Origin: GCA-2709075 sp038146865 | GTDB taxonomy: Bacteria; Pseudomonadota; Alphaproteobacteria; MPNO01; UBA2964 | NCBI GenBank assembly: GCA_038146865.1 | Contig: JAYQSL010000001.1 | Coordinates: 1 to 64,000 of the forward strand | DNA length: 64,000 nucleotides | Direction of reading: 5' to 3' | In this document: positions 7,122 to 15,995 of the stretch, piece by piece | Position numbering within the stretch: the first letter of the stretch is position 1 | Layout: each line of letters opens with the position of its first letter | Notes under the pieces: model-generated | The model's database searches: none | Seen by the model: only the letters and a program-made list of their open reading frames with translations | What the model was told of the DNA's origin: nothing | Program-made: the position numbers and the translations under genes

Positions 7122-7247
7122 GGTTTCCCGGTCACCTTGCAGCCGTTCGGTACCATGCTTTTTTGAGAGATTTAGTGTAAGTGAGAGAAAAAATGATAAA
7201 GAAAATCTTTAATTGAGGACATACCCAAGACGCTTAGTGCGGTTACA

Positions 7248-8528
7248 TTACGCTGGAACTAGCTGTTCCAGAACCCATTTTGCAACATCAAAGAGCGCAT
7301 CATCTTCACCGTGACGCCCCATAATCTGGATTGCGACGGGCATATTGTTGGGGCCTCTATGCGTCGGCAGGGCATAGCTTGGGACATGCAGTAAATTCCA
7401 CATGCCGATATGAGTATGATCCCCGGTACTGTTGCGATCCGGTGGGGCTTCGCCTGCTGTACAGGGCGCGATGATGGCGTCGAAGTTTTCAAATAATGCA
7501 TCGAGATCACGGCGCCTATCTGCCCCGACCTTCATCGCATGTTTGTAGTCGTCGTACGTCCAGCCAAAACCCTTGGCGACACCCTTTTGAAGTTGCGGGC
7601 TCAGCAGATCGCGATGGCTGAACCACTCATGGGCTGTAGCCCGCGCCCGCTCATAGCTGGAAATCACATCGCGGGCCGCAACCAACTCATCAAAACTGTT
7701 TGGAAGAACAAGTTCGGTAACGATGGCGCCTTTTGCGGCCAGAACCTCCCAGGCAATTGCGATGGCTTCTTCGGTTTCAGGCTTCACGATATCCCAAAGA
7801 TGAGTTTTGCAAATGGCAATTCGTGGCGCTGCGACAGGAAGTCGTTCGAGATTTACCGGCCGACCGATTAAGGAAGCGTGGATAAGCTCAACATCCTCCA
7901 TGGCGCGGGTTAAAAAACCCAGCGTGTCCAATGATTGCGCGGCTGGCCAAACGCCGTGCAGACAATATGTATCGAAGGTCGGTTTAAACCCGATAACGCC
8001 GCAATGCGCCGCCGGCCGATGGATCGACCCCGCGGTTTGGGTCCCAAATGCTGCCGGCACCATGAAATCACCAACTGCCGCACCGGAACCGCTGCTCGAC
8101 CCACCCGGGGTACAGTCGAGATTATGCGGGTTGGCGGTTCGCGGTGGCGCCATACCCGCAAACTCAACGGTCACAGTCTTGCCGAGGATGACGGCGCCTG
8201 CGGCCCGCAACAGTGCGACACAGGCCGCATCATATCCGGGCATATTCCCTTCATAGATTGGCGAACCCATCTCGGTCGGCATGTCATGGGTGGCAATGAT
8301 ATCTTTTACACCGAAGGGGACCCCGTGCAGCGGGCCCCTGCGTTCCTCAGCCAAGTCGCACGCTCGGGCCTGTGCCATCGCCAGCTCCGGATCAATAAAG
8401 GCCCAGGCTTGCACATCGCCATCGCGTGCCTCAATCCGATCAAGGCAATCACGGACGAGTTTTTCGGAGGTTATGTCACCACGTTCAATTGCGGCGGCGG
8501 CCTCAGCGAAGGAAAGTCTGTTCAACAT
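7248..8528 (-). CDS. Amidase signature family enzyme
   Basis: Amidase-signature hydrolase of 426 residues (start ATG 8528; a few residues longer is possible). The Ser-cisSer-Lys triad is visible: Lys in 'PFGVKDII', the cis-Ser in 'GGSSSGSGA', and the nucleophilic Ser in 'GTQTAGSIHRPA'. The family includes GatA and many catabolic amidases; the lack of GatB/GatC neighbours and the moderate length point to a catabolic or detoxifying amidase cleaving an unknown amide. It has no signal peptide, so it is cytoplasmic. It stands alone, with no gene close on the same strand. Confidence 0.9.
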   Translation of the reverse strand: MLNRLSFAEAAAAIERGDITSEKLVRDCLDRIEARDGDVQAWAFIDPELAMAQARACDLAEERRGPLHGVPFGVKDIIATHDMPTEMGSPIYEGNMPGYDAACVALLRAAGAVILGKTVTVEFAGMAPPRTANPHNLDCTPGGSSSGSGAAVGDFMVPAAFGTQTAGSIHRPAAHCGVIGFKPTFDTYCLHGVWPAAQSLDTLGFLTRAMEDVELIHASLIGRPVNLERLPVAAPRIAICKTHLWDIVKPETEEAIAIAWEVLAAKGAIVTELVLPNSFDELVAARDVISSYERARATAHEWFSHRDLLSPQLQKGVAKGFGWTYDDYKHAMKVGADRRRDLDALFENFDAIIAPCTAGEAPPDRNSTGDHTHIGMWNLLHVPSYALPTHRGPNNMPVAIQIMGRHGEDDALFDVAKWVLEQLVPA

Positions 8529-8773
8529 GAAGCGACTCGACAACAAAAGCTGAACTTGGGCAAGCTTTCAACACAAAAAAGGCAATCCAGCTCGCGCCCG
8601 ATTGGCTCAATGGCTGGCTGATCGGAAATCAGACATTATTTATGTGAGACAGAGATTCAGGTGCGGTGAGTGTGACGGGAAAGCAGAGAAACAAGTTCGC
8701 ACAAGGCCTGTCTTATTCAATAGCGTGAGCGTATATCAAGAGATCTTCAGACAAGAAACAGAGGGAAAAACTA

Positions 8774-9037
8774 ATGGCGATCAATATTGAAAAAGCAGTG
8801 GCTGGTATTTACGAAACCAATGAAGAATTCTTCAGCTGGATTGAGAAACGAATGGATCATTGGGTGGATAGCTACTTAGGTGGATTAAAACCTGATGATG
8901 CCAGCACGTTCAATAAAAAAGACGTCGATGCATTATACAAAATCCTCGACGAGGTAGATGAAGAAGAAACAATTCTTTATAGCGGAATCGAAAATCTCAT
9001 TGATGAGATGAAAGAAACTTTGGGAAAAGAGAACTAA
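8774..9037 (+). CDS. Small acidic hypothetical protein
   Basis: 87 residues, start ATG 8774 with AGAGGGA upstream. The sequence is strongly acidic and helical ('LDEVDEEETILYSGIENLIDEMKETLG'), contains several Trp near the N-terminus ('FFSWIEKRMDHWVDSYLGG'), and has no cysteines or signal peptide. I do not recognise a family. It is followed 145 bases later by the DUF411 gene on the same strand, but the gap does not suggest tight coupling. Confidence 0.65.
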   Translation: MAINIEKAVAGIYETNEEFFSWIEKRMDHWVDSYLGGLKPDDASTFNKKDVDALYKILDEVDEEETILYSGIENLIDEMKETLGKEN

Positions 9038-9181
9038 TTTATTCTACCCACTTCTCTTTTACTTGTGCCAACCAAAATTATTTAGATGCCAAAAATTTTG
9101 TCTTCCTCGCACAGAAATTTTTACAAAAAAATGCTAGCCTCTGCTAATCACCTTAACTGCAGATAATCTTGGAGATTAAAT

Positions 9182-9643
9182 TTGCCTTTTATAACTCGTA
9201 GAAAAGCAGTGACCCTAATGCTTGGTAGTGCAATCGTTTTTAAAACGCTCAAGACCGCGCCAGTCATGGCTGCAGGCTTTGACGGGAAAGTATTTAAATC
9301 GCCAACATGCGGATGTTGTACAGTCTGGGTAAAACAGCTGAAGCAGGCTGGTATTGATTTACAAATAACGGATTTAGAATCTCTCGAAATGATTAAAAGA
9401 ATGTTCCAGGTGCCGGAGCAACTTCAATCCTGTCACTCGTCAATAATCAATGGTTACGTTATCGAGGGCCATGTTCCAGTAAAAGAAATAAAAAGATTAT
9501 TGAACGAAAAACCGAAGGCAATCGGAATTGCAGTGCCTGGTATGCCCATAGGTTCCCCAGGAATGGAACAAGGCAATGTCAAAGAACCTTACGACGTCGT
9601 TATTTTTCAGAACGGCACGCAAAGTGTGTATGCCAGATATTAA
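9182..9643 (+). CDS. DUF411 metal-binding protein, exported
   Basis: 153 residues from a TTG start at 9182 (CTTGGAG just upstream). The N-terminus 'TRRKAVTLMLGSA' looks like a Tat-type leader ending near VMAAG. The mature part is a DUF411 domain: 'SPTCGCCTVWV' (Cys 43, 45, 46), 'SCHSSIINGYVIEGHVP' (Cys84, His85, His97) and 'GIAVPGMPIGSPGME'. DUF411 proteins are often found with copper-handling genes and the Cys/His/Met pattern suits copper or a similar soft metal. The window also carries a multicopper oxidase and a SCO1 protein, but not adjacent. The exact metal and role are inferred. Confidence 0.9.
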   Translation: MPFITRRKAVTLMLGSAIVFKTLKTAPVMAAGFDGKVFKSPTCGCCTVWVKQLKQAGIDLQITDLESLEMIKRMFQVPEQLQSCHSSIINGYVIEGHVPVKEIKRLLNEKPKAIGIAVPGMPIGSPGMEQGNVKEPYDVVIFQNGTQSVYARY

Positions 9644-9762
9644 TTCAAGTTCGAACTGACTAACTTAACAATTTTCTATATCTTTATCATCGAGGCAGTA
9701 AATAGGACCGCGTTGTGCGATCTATTTATCCCTAAATTTTAGTAATTCAATCGCTGGACTGA

Positions 9763-10944
9763 TTAGGGGTGCCATGGTTCAAGTGGCAACCCTGCATAGT
9801 TCTCCGCCACCAATCTGGAGCCGGCATCGGAATCGAAGACTGTATACAGCTCAGCAATTTGCCTTTTATGATCAAATGGATTGGCGTCGTAAAATCGATG
9901 AAGCATTGTCGTCATCCACCAGGAGAAATGCTCAGCGCGCCAGACACGCCTGAGACAAGTCTCGCTATATGAATTCAAGTAATCCCAATTCTTGTTTTGA
10001 TAAAAGTCAATCAACCCTCGAGATAATACGCATACATCTGCTATCGCAAGGTTCATGCCTTTCGCTCCTGTTGGAGGCACAATATGGGCAGAGTCTCCGG
10101 CCAAATATAAATTTCCAAATTGCATAGGCTCTGACACCCAAGACCGCATAGGTGTGATTACCTTTTGTAAGATTTCTCCCTCGACAAGCCTCAAGCCGTC
10201 GTGCTGACCCAAACGGCCCCGCAGTTCCGACCAAATTCGATCCTCCGACCAATTTTCAAGACTGTCATCTGGACGCACCTGCAAATATGCACGCGTGACC
10301 TCTTCGCTTCGCATCGAAAATAACGCGAAACCAGTGGGACTGTGACAGTAAACTAATTCTTCAGAGGGCGGTGCGGCAGCAATTAATAAGCCGAGCCAAC
10401 CGAACGGATATATACGATCAAAATCTTTTCTCAAATTCTTCGGAATAGATGGTCGACTTAAGCCATGAAAACCGTCACATCCAGCTAGAAAGTCACACTC
10501 TAGGATCTGCTCTTGTCCATTATGGGTAAAGGTGATTGACGGCTTACCCTCAAGGTTTGAAATTTGAGTTGCTTCTGCTTCATACAGAATCTCTCCGCCT
10601 GCTCTTTCTCTGATATCAGCCATATCCTTGACGATCAATTGCTGACCATAAATGGTGACCCGACGGCCGATTAACTCCTGCATGTTAATTCGACGTAGCA
10701 CCCCATCAAATGTGAATTGTACTCCATCATGGGGGAGTGCAACCTTGTTTAGGTTTTTAGCAAGGCCGACCTCATTCAAAAGATCTACCGTGTTTTGCTC
10801 CATAAGCCCCGCCCTTATGCGGGTTGTGATATAGTCGTAAGAACGAGACTCCAGAACCACGGACTCTATCCCCTGCAGGTGAAGCAAGTGTGACAAGAGC
10901 AAACCTGCTGGACCTGCGCCTATAATGCCGACCTGGGTGCGCAT
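9763..10944 (-). CDS. pobA: 4-hydroxybenzoate 3-monooxygenase
   Basis: FAD-dependent hydroxylase converting 4-hydroxybenzoate to protocatechuate with NADPH. 393 residues, essentially the length of the well-studied Pseudomonas enzyme. Start ATG 10944 has GAGGAG upstream. Motifs: N-terminal Rossmann 'IIGAGPAGLLLSHLL', the 'DG' motif 'CDFLAGCDGFHGLSR', and 'LAGDSAHIVPPTGAKGMNLAI'. The active-site region 'LVYCHSPTGFALFS' and the C-terminal 'ENYAGLPLE' carry tyrosines in the positions expected for substrate activation. It is not next to a pobR regulator or protocatechuate dioxygenase genes, so the downstream pathway lies elsewhere. Together with the Rieske oxygenase it suggests use of lignin-type aromatics. 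Confidence 0.93.
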   Translation of the reverse strand: MRTQVGIIGAGPAGLLLSHLLHLQGIESVVLESRSYDYITTRIRAGLMEQNTVDLLNEVGLAKNLNKVALPHDGVQFTFDGVLRRINMQELIGRRVTIYGQQLIVKDMADIRERAGGEILYEAEATQISNLEGKPSITFTHNGQEQILECDFLAGCDGFHGLSRPSIPKNLRKDFDRIYPFGWLGLLIAAAPPSEELVYCHSPTGFALFSMRSEEVTRAYLQVRPDDSLENWSEDRIWSELRGRLGQHDGLRLVEGEILQKVITPMRSWVSEPMQFGNLYLAGDSAHIVPPTGAKGMNLAIADVCVLSRGLIDFYQNKNWDYLNSYSETCLRRVWRAEHFSWWMTTMLHRFYDANPFDHKRQIAELYTVFDSDAGSRLVAENYAGLPLEPWHP

Positions 10945-11466
10945 AGACGGGCTCCTCACAAAAAACATAATGACGGACCGATAAGTATCCGATCACAAAA
11001 ACCTAGATATAGGAATGCAAAAGTAAAGCTCAGTATGATTCAAGACCCGGTATTCTTTTCATTTCATAGATATAATAAGCCTGCCCATCATCGGCGAATC
11101 CCATTTATGAGTTATCTGTTGTTATTGTTGTTAGGAGTTTGCGGGAGGTTCGGGTCACCGTACGCTGCAGATGCTGTGCCTCTAAGCCTCGATGGGAAAA
11201 AGGATTTTCCATAGATAACCTGATTCCTGAGCTAAAATATCTTTGTAATTAGGCTAATAAAAAGAACGGTATCTGCGGTCTGTTTGTCTTTGTCCGAGGT
11301 TCATCGCTGACGACCTCTGAACTTCCGCGGAGCGCATATATCTTCTTATCAAGAATGCAGCGAGGTAGAGCCATAACGCCTGGGTACAAATAAAGATCTG
11401 GCGGAGCACTATGTTGAACATTCAAAATCAAACTCTTACCATAACGCCCAAACTAGAAAGGCCGCC
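10945..11466. other. Intergenic region with a possible tiny leader-like ORF and a hairpin repeat
   Basis: About 520 bases without a confident gene. At 11107-11214 there is a 35-codon frame on the plus strand, beginning 'MSYLLLLLLGVCGRF', which looks like a signal peptide with a short tail and may be a broken exported gene. At about 11257-11281 lies an A-tract plus imperfect hairpin similar to the terminator at 4518. Nothing else recognised. Confidence 0.4.
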
Positions 11467-12003
11467 ATGAAGATCTCTGATCAAATAAACCGACTGTTTT
11501 CCGGATATTTTACGGTCCTCATTCTCGACAATGAAGTCACTCTCGATGCCTTTATCACCACCCCTCCACTCCGATGGGCAAGACTAATCAATCAGGACGG
11601 GCAATATGTAATCCCCGAGATTTACCCAACCGTTATGACCAAAGAAGAATCGGACCGGGAAGAAATGAATTGGGACAGGGTGGACATAGGGGTCCTTCGA
11701 ACCAACCTTTCAGAACTAGATCACATTGTCGACTTGATCGCTATCGGCAATAATGCTGCCCAGGGATTACCTCTGGCAGAGTCATTGCCACCCGCTCTTA
11801 GACCAGAAAATTCTGCAGTGATTTACGGTACATCATTGCCAGAGCAATCGTTGTACCAAGGCATGGGCTATAAGACTTTCTGTCCGCGGACTGATCTATT
11901 GAAAACTGCCTCACAAAGGACCGAAAAAGAGATAGCTTTGTGCTTCATTAATACTATCGAACACAACGAACAAAACTATCACGCACCCTGGACCCCTCGG
12001 TAA
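11467..12003 (+). CDS. Hypothetical protein
   Basis: 178 residues from ATG 11467. I do not recognise a family. It is soluble with no signal peptide or membrane segment, moderately acidic, with only two cysteines. Readable features are an alternating strand-rich N-terminus ('FTVLILDNEVTLDAFITTPPLRWARLI') and a central 'LDHIVDLIAIGNNAAQGLPLAESLP'. It stands alone between the intergenic repeat region and an exported hydrolase gene. Codon use and a continuous frame support it as a real gene. Confidence 0.65.
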   Translation: MKISDQINRLFSGYFTVLILDNEVTLDAFITTPPLRWARLINQDGQYVIPEIYPTVMTKEESDREEMNWDRVDIGVLRTNLSELDHIVDLIAIGNNAAQGLPLAESLPPALRPENSAVIYGTSLPEQSLYQGMGYKTFCPRTDLLKTASQRTEKEIALCFINTIEHNEQNYHAPWTPR

Positions 12004-12217
12004 ATCTTGGTTACCTAAATCACAGGAAATATTTACCTCGAGTTGGTTGAGATTCGTTTGGGCTAGCAGATATCCGTACCACTAGTTTGCTTACCATCTC
12101 GGTATCTTCGAGAAGCGCTAATGCCGTTGATCCTCTGTCATGGTCTCTAGCTCTAAGACTCGGTAAGTCGAAGTCTCGTGGCCGTGCACTGATTTAGTCT
12201 ATACAGGGAGCTTGCTC

Positions 12218-12949
12218 ATGAGTGTTATAAAAAGCCTAGGATTTTTAGCCGTTACTTTCATCGCTTTAACTTCCGTTGCCACGGCGGAAGTTATCTATCA
12301 CAAAAAATGGTACCCCAAGGGCGATGGGCCATTCCCTGCGGTCATCGTTTTGCATACTGCTGGCGGATTTAAACGGATTGGGCACCTTCCGCAGAGATAT
12401 ACCAACGCAGGTTATGCGGTTTATGCGCCAGATTATTATAGAAAATATGGGATTAAAGCTCGAACACGAATGACAGGTTTCAAGGAACACCGAGAAGAAA
12501 TACAGAAGGACCTTGAAAAGCTTGTTTCACTGATAAAAAAAGACCCCAAGGTACAAAAAGAGAATCTATTCGCCGCTGGATATTCGGCGGGAGGTTTTTT
12601 TGTATGCTTTCTAGCTCACAAAAAACTTATTAATTCGGGGGTGTCACTCTACGGCGTTTGGAGAGCCAACTATGGCGACAATGATTATCCAGTCGCGTAT
12701 TTTAAAAAGGATATGTCTCCAGTTCTTGCTCTTCACGGTGAGGAAGATGCCACACAAAAATTAAGATTTTTGGAGGAAGCCCTAGATCCAATAAATGATG
12801 CTGAAGGGCGGCTTACCACTCATTTGTATCCGAATGCGGATCACGGATGGGACCGCCGTAATAGCAAATTTTATGAGTACAATGAAGAAGTGGATAAGGA
12901 CTCCACCCAGCGGACTTTAGCTTTTTTCGAAAAGTATCTGAAAAAGTAA
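12218..12949 (+). CDS. Exported dienelactone-hydrolase-family protein
   Basis: 243 residues from ATG 12218, preceded by GGGAG. Signal peptide about 1-22 (ending 'SVATAEV'). Alpha/beta hydrolase features: 'PFPAVIVLHTAGG' (oxyanion strand), nucleophile elbow G-Y-S-A-G-G (Ser near 125), acid in 'HGEEDATQ', and catalytic His in 'NADHGWDR'. The triad is complete in the order expected for dienelactone-hydrolase-like enzymes. The substrate is unknown. It is a distant paralogue of the exported hydrolase at 4618-5412. Confidence 0.88.
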   Translation: MSVIKSLGFLAVTFIALTSVATAEVIYHKKWYPKGDGPFPAVIVLHTAGGFKRIGHLPQRYTNAGYAVYAPDYYRKYGIKARTRMTGFKEHREEIQKDLEKLVSLIKKDPKVQKENLFAAGYSAGGFFVCFLAHKKLINSGVSLYGVWRANYGDNDYPVAYFKKDMSPVLALHGEEDATQKLRFLEEALDPINDAEGRLTTHLYPNADHGWDRRNSKFYEYNEEVDKDSTQRTLAFFEKYLKK

Positions 12950-13077
12950 AAACTCCGCGATTCGACCTAACCCTGGTGACCCCAAAGGGTAATGCACTTC
13001 AGACCGTCGAGCAGGGCGGTAGGTCTCTAAGTCTCCCTTATAAAAAGATGTTGTAGAAACCTGGTACGGCTGCGGTT

Positions 13078-14397
13078 TTACTGAAATCGCATCGTCTCGA
13101 CATGAGCATTTGCAAATGGCCGTCTAACCGACTCTGGAGAAATTCCAGCTTTCAAGGCCGAGAGGACCCCCACCGCCTCTAAATAGTTATCAACGATGTG
13201 TAATTGACCTTTTTGCCAAGGCAACGCTTCCAACTGGTTTAAGAGAAAGTTTTTATTTTCACGAACAGCGATCACTGAGATACCCTGCTCCAATGCCGCA
13301 AGAGTGGGCAGCCCCACGCACTTATCTGGGATCACCAAGCAAGAAATATCTTGAGCGGAAATTACACTTTTATCGCCAAATAGAGTTTTATCCGCGCAAA
13401 TACTGGGGCTTTTTTGAAGGCCTTTAAGCATGCATTGCAAGAATGTTAGAGAGGCCGCCTCTGCGGCTTTACGGGGATCAACGACACCCAAATCAAAATT
13501 CGCCACATCATGATTCTCCAACATTGGAGAATGTGCCGTAGGAAAATTATACATCATAGACAATGAATGGGTGAGCATAGCCTCCACCCCTCCCCAAGGG
13601 TTGGTCATATCCTTGGAGCTTTTGAAGTAAGCCTCATGATAATCTTGGGGTGTATCTATAACGGACGCGACGGCCAATGCATCAAAGTCCCCTCTGAACT
13701 TTTCAATAACCGTGATGAGGCGCTCTAATCCAACAACTTCGCCAATGGCAGTGCCTGAGCTAGAGAAAGAGCTCGTCATACATAAAGGCGGGTTCAACTT
13801 CACAATACCGGTACAATTTAATCCGTAAGTCGACCGAGCGGCATTAATTGAATTGATGTTGTCATTAGTAAACATTGATATCGGATGATCATCAATCACG
13901 ACTAAGACCCTATTTGATCTCACGGGCACCAGGCCAATTTGGCCCATTAAAAGCCGAGTAATTGTGCTCCCTTCAACGTAAAGAGAATTAAGAGGCATTT
14001 CATTGAGTTCAGAAGCATTGACCACATTGGGGTGCAGGATCACCTGGTCACAAACCTCCGCCACTATTTTTACCGCCGGGGTCGCATCCCCAGCGTGACC
14101 CCCAATATCTGAACCAATGCCAGTAGGCACCAAGAAAATTGCATTAAAGTTTTCATTCCTCGCAACTTTCCGCGGAGAAAATTCAAAAAGATCGAGCGAG
14201 TTTTCACAAAATCTCTCTTCTGGGTTCTCTATCAGGCCAATCTCACATTTGTACCCCTGATCTGATAACTCAGTAATTGCAAACCGGACGGGGATATCGG
14301 CACCAAAAGAGAATGTATCTGGAGCACTTATGTGGGCTAATAAATCCGAATGACCCTTTTTGACAGGGATTACAAACTCTTTTTGTTTTAGCCGCAT
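13078..14397 (-). CDS. DUF3326 family protein
   Basis: Last gene of a five-gene operon; 439 residues. The DUF3326 signature is clear: 'FLVPTGIGSDIGGHAGDATPA' near residue 90, then 'ILHPNVVNASELNEMP' and 'LYVEGSTITRLLMG'. The central part has a Rossmann-like 'VLVVIDDHP'. The family has no established function. The N-terminal 85 or so residues before the domain look like an added segment. It starts 8 bases after the SpeD-like gene ends, so co-translation is likely. Association with a polyamine-type ligase and a SpeD-like protein suggests a step in making or transferring an amine-containing compound; that is inference. Confidence 0.88.
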   Translation of the reverse strand: MRLKQKEFVIPVKKGHSDLLAHISAPDTFSFGADIPVRFAITELSDQGYKCEIGLIENPEERFCENSLDLFEFSPRKVARNENFNAIFLVPTGIGSDIGGHAGDATPAVKIVAEVCDQVILHPNVVNASELNEMPLNSLYVEGSTITRLLMGQIGLVPVRSNRVLVVIDDHPISMFTNDNINSINAARSTYGLNCTGIVKLNPPLCMTSSFSSSGTAIGEVVGLERLITVIEKFRGDFDALAVASVIDTPQDYHEAYFKSSKDMTNPWGGVEAMLTHSLSMMYNFPTAHSPMLENHDVANFDLGVVDPRKAAEAASLTFLQCMLKGLQKSPSICADKTLFGDKSVISAQDISCLVIPDKCVGLPTLAALEQGISVIAVRENKNFLLNQLEALPWQKGQLHIVDNYLEAVGVLSALKAGISPESVRRPFANAHVETMRFQ

Positions 14398-14405
14398 TAT
14401 CAGTC

Positions 14406-14783
14406 CTAATTACGATCAATAAAGCGTGCCGAACAAGATGATGCTACAAACCACTTTTTGGAAAAATTCTCTGTCAGAATGGGGTCAAATTCCTTACACG
14501 AAAAGATATTAATATATACCGCCTCTAATTGGTCTAGGGTGTGGATCACTATGCTGCTAGTGAGGATGAATTGAACTGCCGAGGTTCCTTGGGTATGCGG
14601 TGAAGTCTGTCTCTCTTCCAAAGGCCGTCCGACATCATCCCAAAAATGAAGATCCTCTCTTTGCATGTCGATTAATTCACAGAGTTCTTCAAAATATGCC
14701 TTGATGCTGTCTCTAGTGAAGGTTTTGGGGTCACAGCCATGCATATCGAGAATTAATTCAACGCCATATCTTTCGCCTGACAA
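14406..14783 (-). CDS. S-adenosylmethionine decarboxylase-like protein (SpeD family)
   Basis: 125 residues, matching the prokaryotic class 1B SpeD size. N-terminal 'YGVELILDMHGCDP' and the core 'ILTSSIVIHTLDQLEAVYINIFSCKEFDP' align with the family. The pyruvoyl-forming Ser (76), the His (81) and the Cys (96) used in processing and catalysis are present, but the residue before the Ser, normally Glu, is Thr (75). AdoMet decarboxylases self-cleave between Glu and Ser to make the pyruvoyl cofactor and feed decarboxylated AdoMet to aminopropyl transfer. Whether this one self-cleaves is uncertain. It sits 46 bases after the ATP-grasp ligase gene; no spermidine synthase gene is in the window. Confidence 0.87.
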   Translation of the reverse strand: MSGERYGVELILDMHGCDPKTFTRDSIKAYFEELCELIDMQREDLHFWDDVGRPLEERQTSPHTQGTSAVQFILTSSIVIHTLDQLEAVYINIFSCKEFDPILTENFSKKWFVASSCSARFIDRN

Positions 14784-14829
14784 CTATATCTCCCTATTAA
14801 GAAACTTAATCCGATGCGTTTAAATGTGG

Positions 14830-15990
14830 TCAGTCTAATATAATGTGTGGAACGAAGTTAGCTTCTGGGCCGGTAATCGGGAATTGATCTTCCCTTATGC
14901 CGAGACCGACTGCCCTGCTGGCAACAACCCAACAACCTAAAAGAGGAAACCTTTGATTAAATTCAGGCAATTGATGAAGTTCTTGTAGAATAAATGGGCC
15001 AGCCTCGTAGGGGCCGTCGCGTCGCTGGATCAGTTTACCATCTTTTTGTATTTCAACATTTGCACCCTGCCGACCAAGCAAGGGTTTCCGCACGACGTTA
15101 TTGCCAAGTTCTTGCGCTCGGGGGTCATCTTCAAAATATGCGGGCAACAAATTAGGATGTCCTTCAAACATTTCCCATAAAACCGGAAGCAATCCTTTAT
15201 TCGATAATATGCTTCGCCACGGAGGCTCAATAAATTTCGTACCACTGCCATATACCTTGGCACCAAATTCCTCGGAAAAAATCCACTCCCAGGGGTAAAG
15301 TTTAAAGAGAGTTTTAATTTGTTGGTCGGAACAGTCCAGAAAACGCCCTTCTGCGCTAATGCCGATATCATTGATGTCGATAAGATGAGTTTGAAGGCCT
15401 GCTTCCGACGCACATTCTGCCAGATATTCAATGGTTGTCCGATCATCTTCGATTTGCTCGCTGCTCGCCAAATGCAGATCATTGGTAGATCCAATATGAC
15501 CAAACGCGCCCACTAAGCTTTCATGAATTTCATTAAATTGATCAGCACCAGTCGGCAAAGCCCCATCCTCAAGCATTTCCTCATACCACTCCCACTGGAA
15601 GATAGCGCTTTCATAAAGAGTGGTCGGTGTATCAGCATTGTATTCCAGTAACTTCGCGGGAACGACGCCATCATAAGAAAAATCCATGCGCCCATATAAA
15701 TTTCGTTCTCCGTCGTGCCAGCTATCTGCAATCAAGTCCCAATATTGCCGGTCAACTTCGAGACGGCTCATGATGCTCTCATCAGACATAGCTCGGTCAA
15801 TCACTTCAAAACACATCTTTTCAATTTCCTCTGAGGGACCAACGAGGCTATTTTCAATTTCTTGGGAAGTGAATTCGTAATAGTGGGTTTCATCCCAAAA
15901 GGGGATCGAGCCATCAGAGGAGAGACTTATTTCATGCTTTATTGCTGCCTCTTGAAGTGACAGTCTTTGTTTCGAGGCTATATTTTTCAC
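14830..15990 (-). CDS. Glutathionylspermidine-synthase-like ATP-grasp ligase (YgiC/YjfC type)
   Basis: 386 residues, matching the stand-alone synthetase half of glutathionylspermidine synthase; the N-terminal amidase domain of the E. coli bifunctional Gsp is absent. Family motifs: 'LLEYNADTPTTLYESAIFQWEW' near 115, 'NNVVRKPLLGRQGANVEI' (ATP-grasp lysine and glycine-rich loop) near 300, and the end 'LGCWVVASRAVGLGIRE' through 'ITGPEANFVPHII'. Such enzymes form an amide between a peptide carboxylate and an amine using ATP. It is 5 bases from the DUF1190 gene. Substrates are unknown; the SpeD-like partner favours a polyamine-like amine. Confidence 0.9.
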   Translation of the reverse strand: MKNIASKQRLSLQEAAIKHEISLSSDGSIPFWDETHYYEFTSQEIENSLVGPSEEIEKMCFEVIDRAMSDESIMSRLEVDRQYWDLIADSWHDGERNLYGRMDFSYDGVVPAKLLEYNADTPTTLYESAIFQWEWYEEMLEDGALPTGADQFNEIHESLVGAFGHIGSTNDLHLASSEQIEDDRTTIEYLAECASEAGLQTHLIDINDIGISAEGRFLDCSDQQIKTLFKLYPWEWIFSEEFGAKVYGSGTKFIEPPWRSILSNKGLLPVLWEMFEGHPNLLPAYFEDDPRAQELGNNVVRKPLLGRQGANVEIQKDGKLIQRRDGPYEAGPFILQELHQLPEFNQRFPLLGCWVVASRAVGLGIREDQFPITGPEANFVPHIILD

Positions 15991-15995
15991 CGAAA

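Noticed and set aside
8602..8790. Plus-strand frame with 'RFRCGECDGKAEKQVRTRPV', reminiscent of a zinc-ribbon Cys-x2-Cys ending
   Set aside because: The Cys pairs are incomplete and the start overlaps the flank of the amidase promoter; too short and atypical to call. It could be a remnant.
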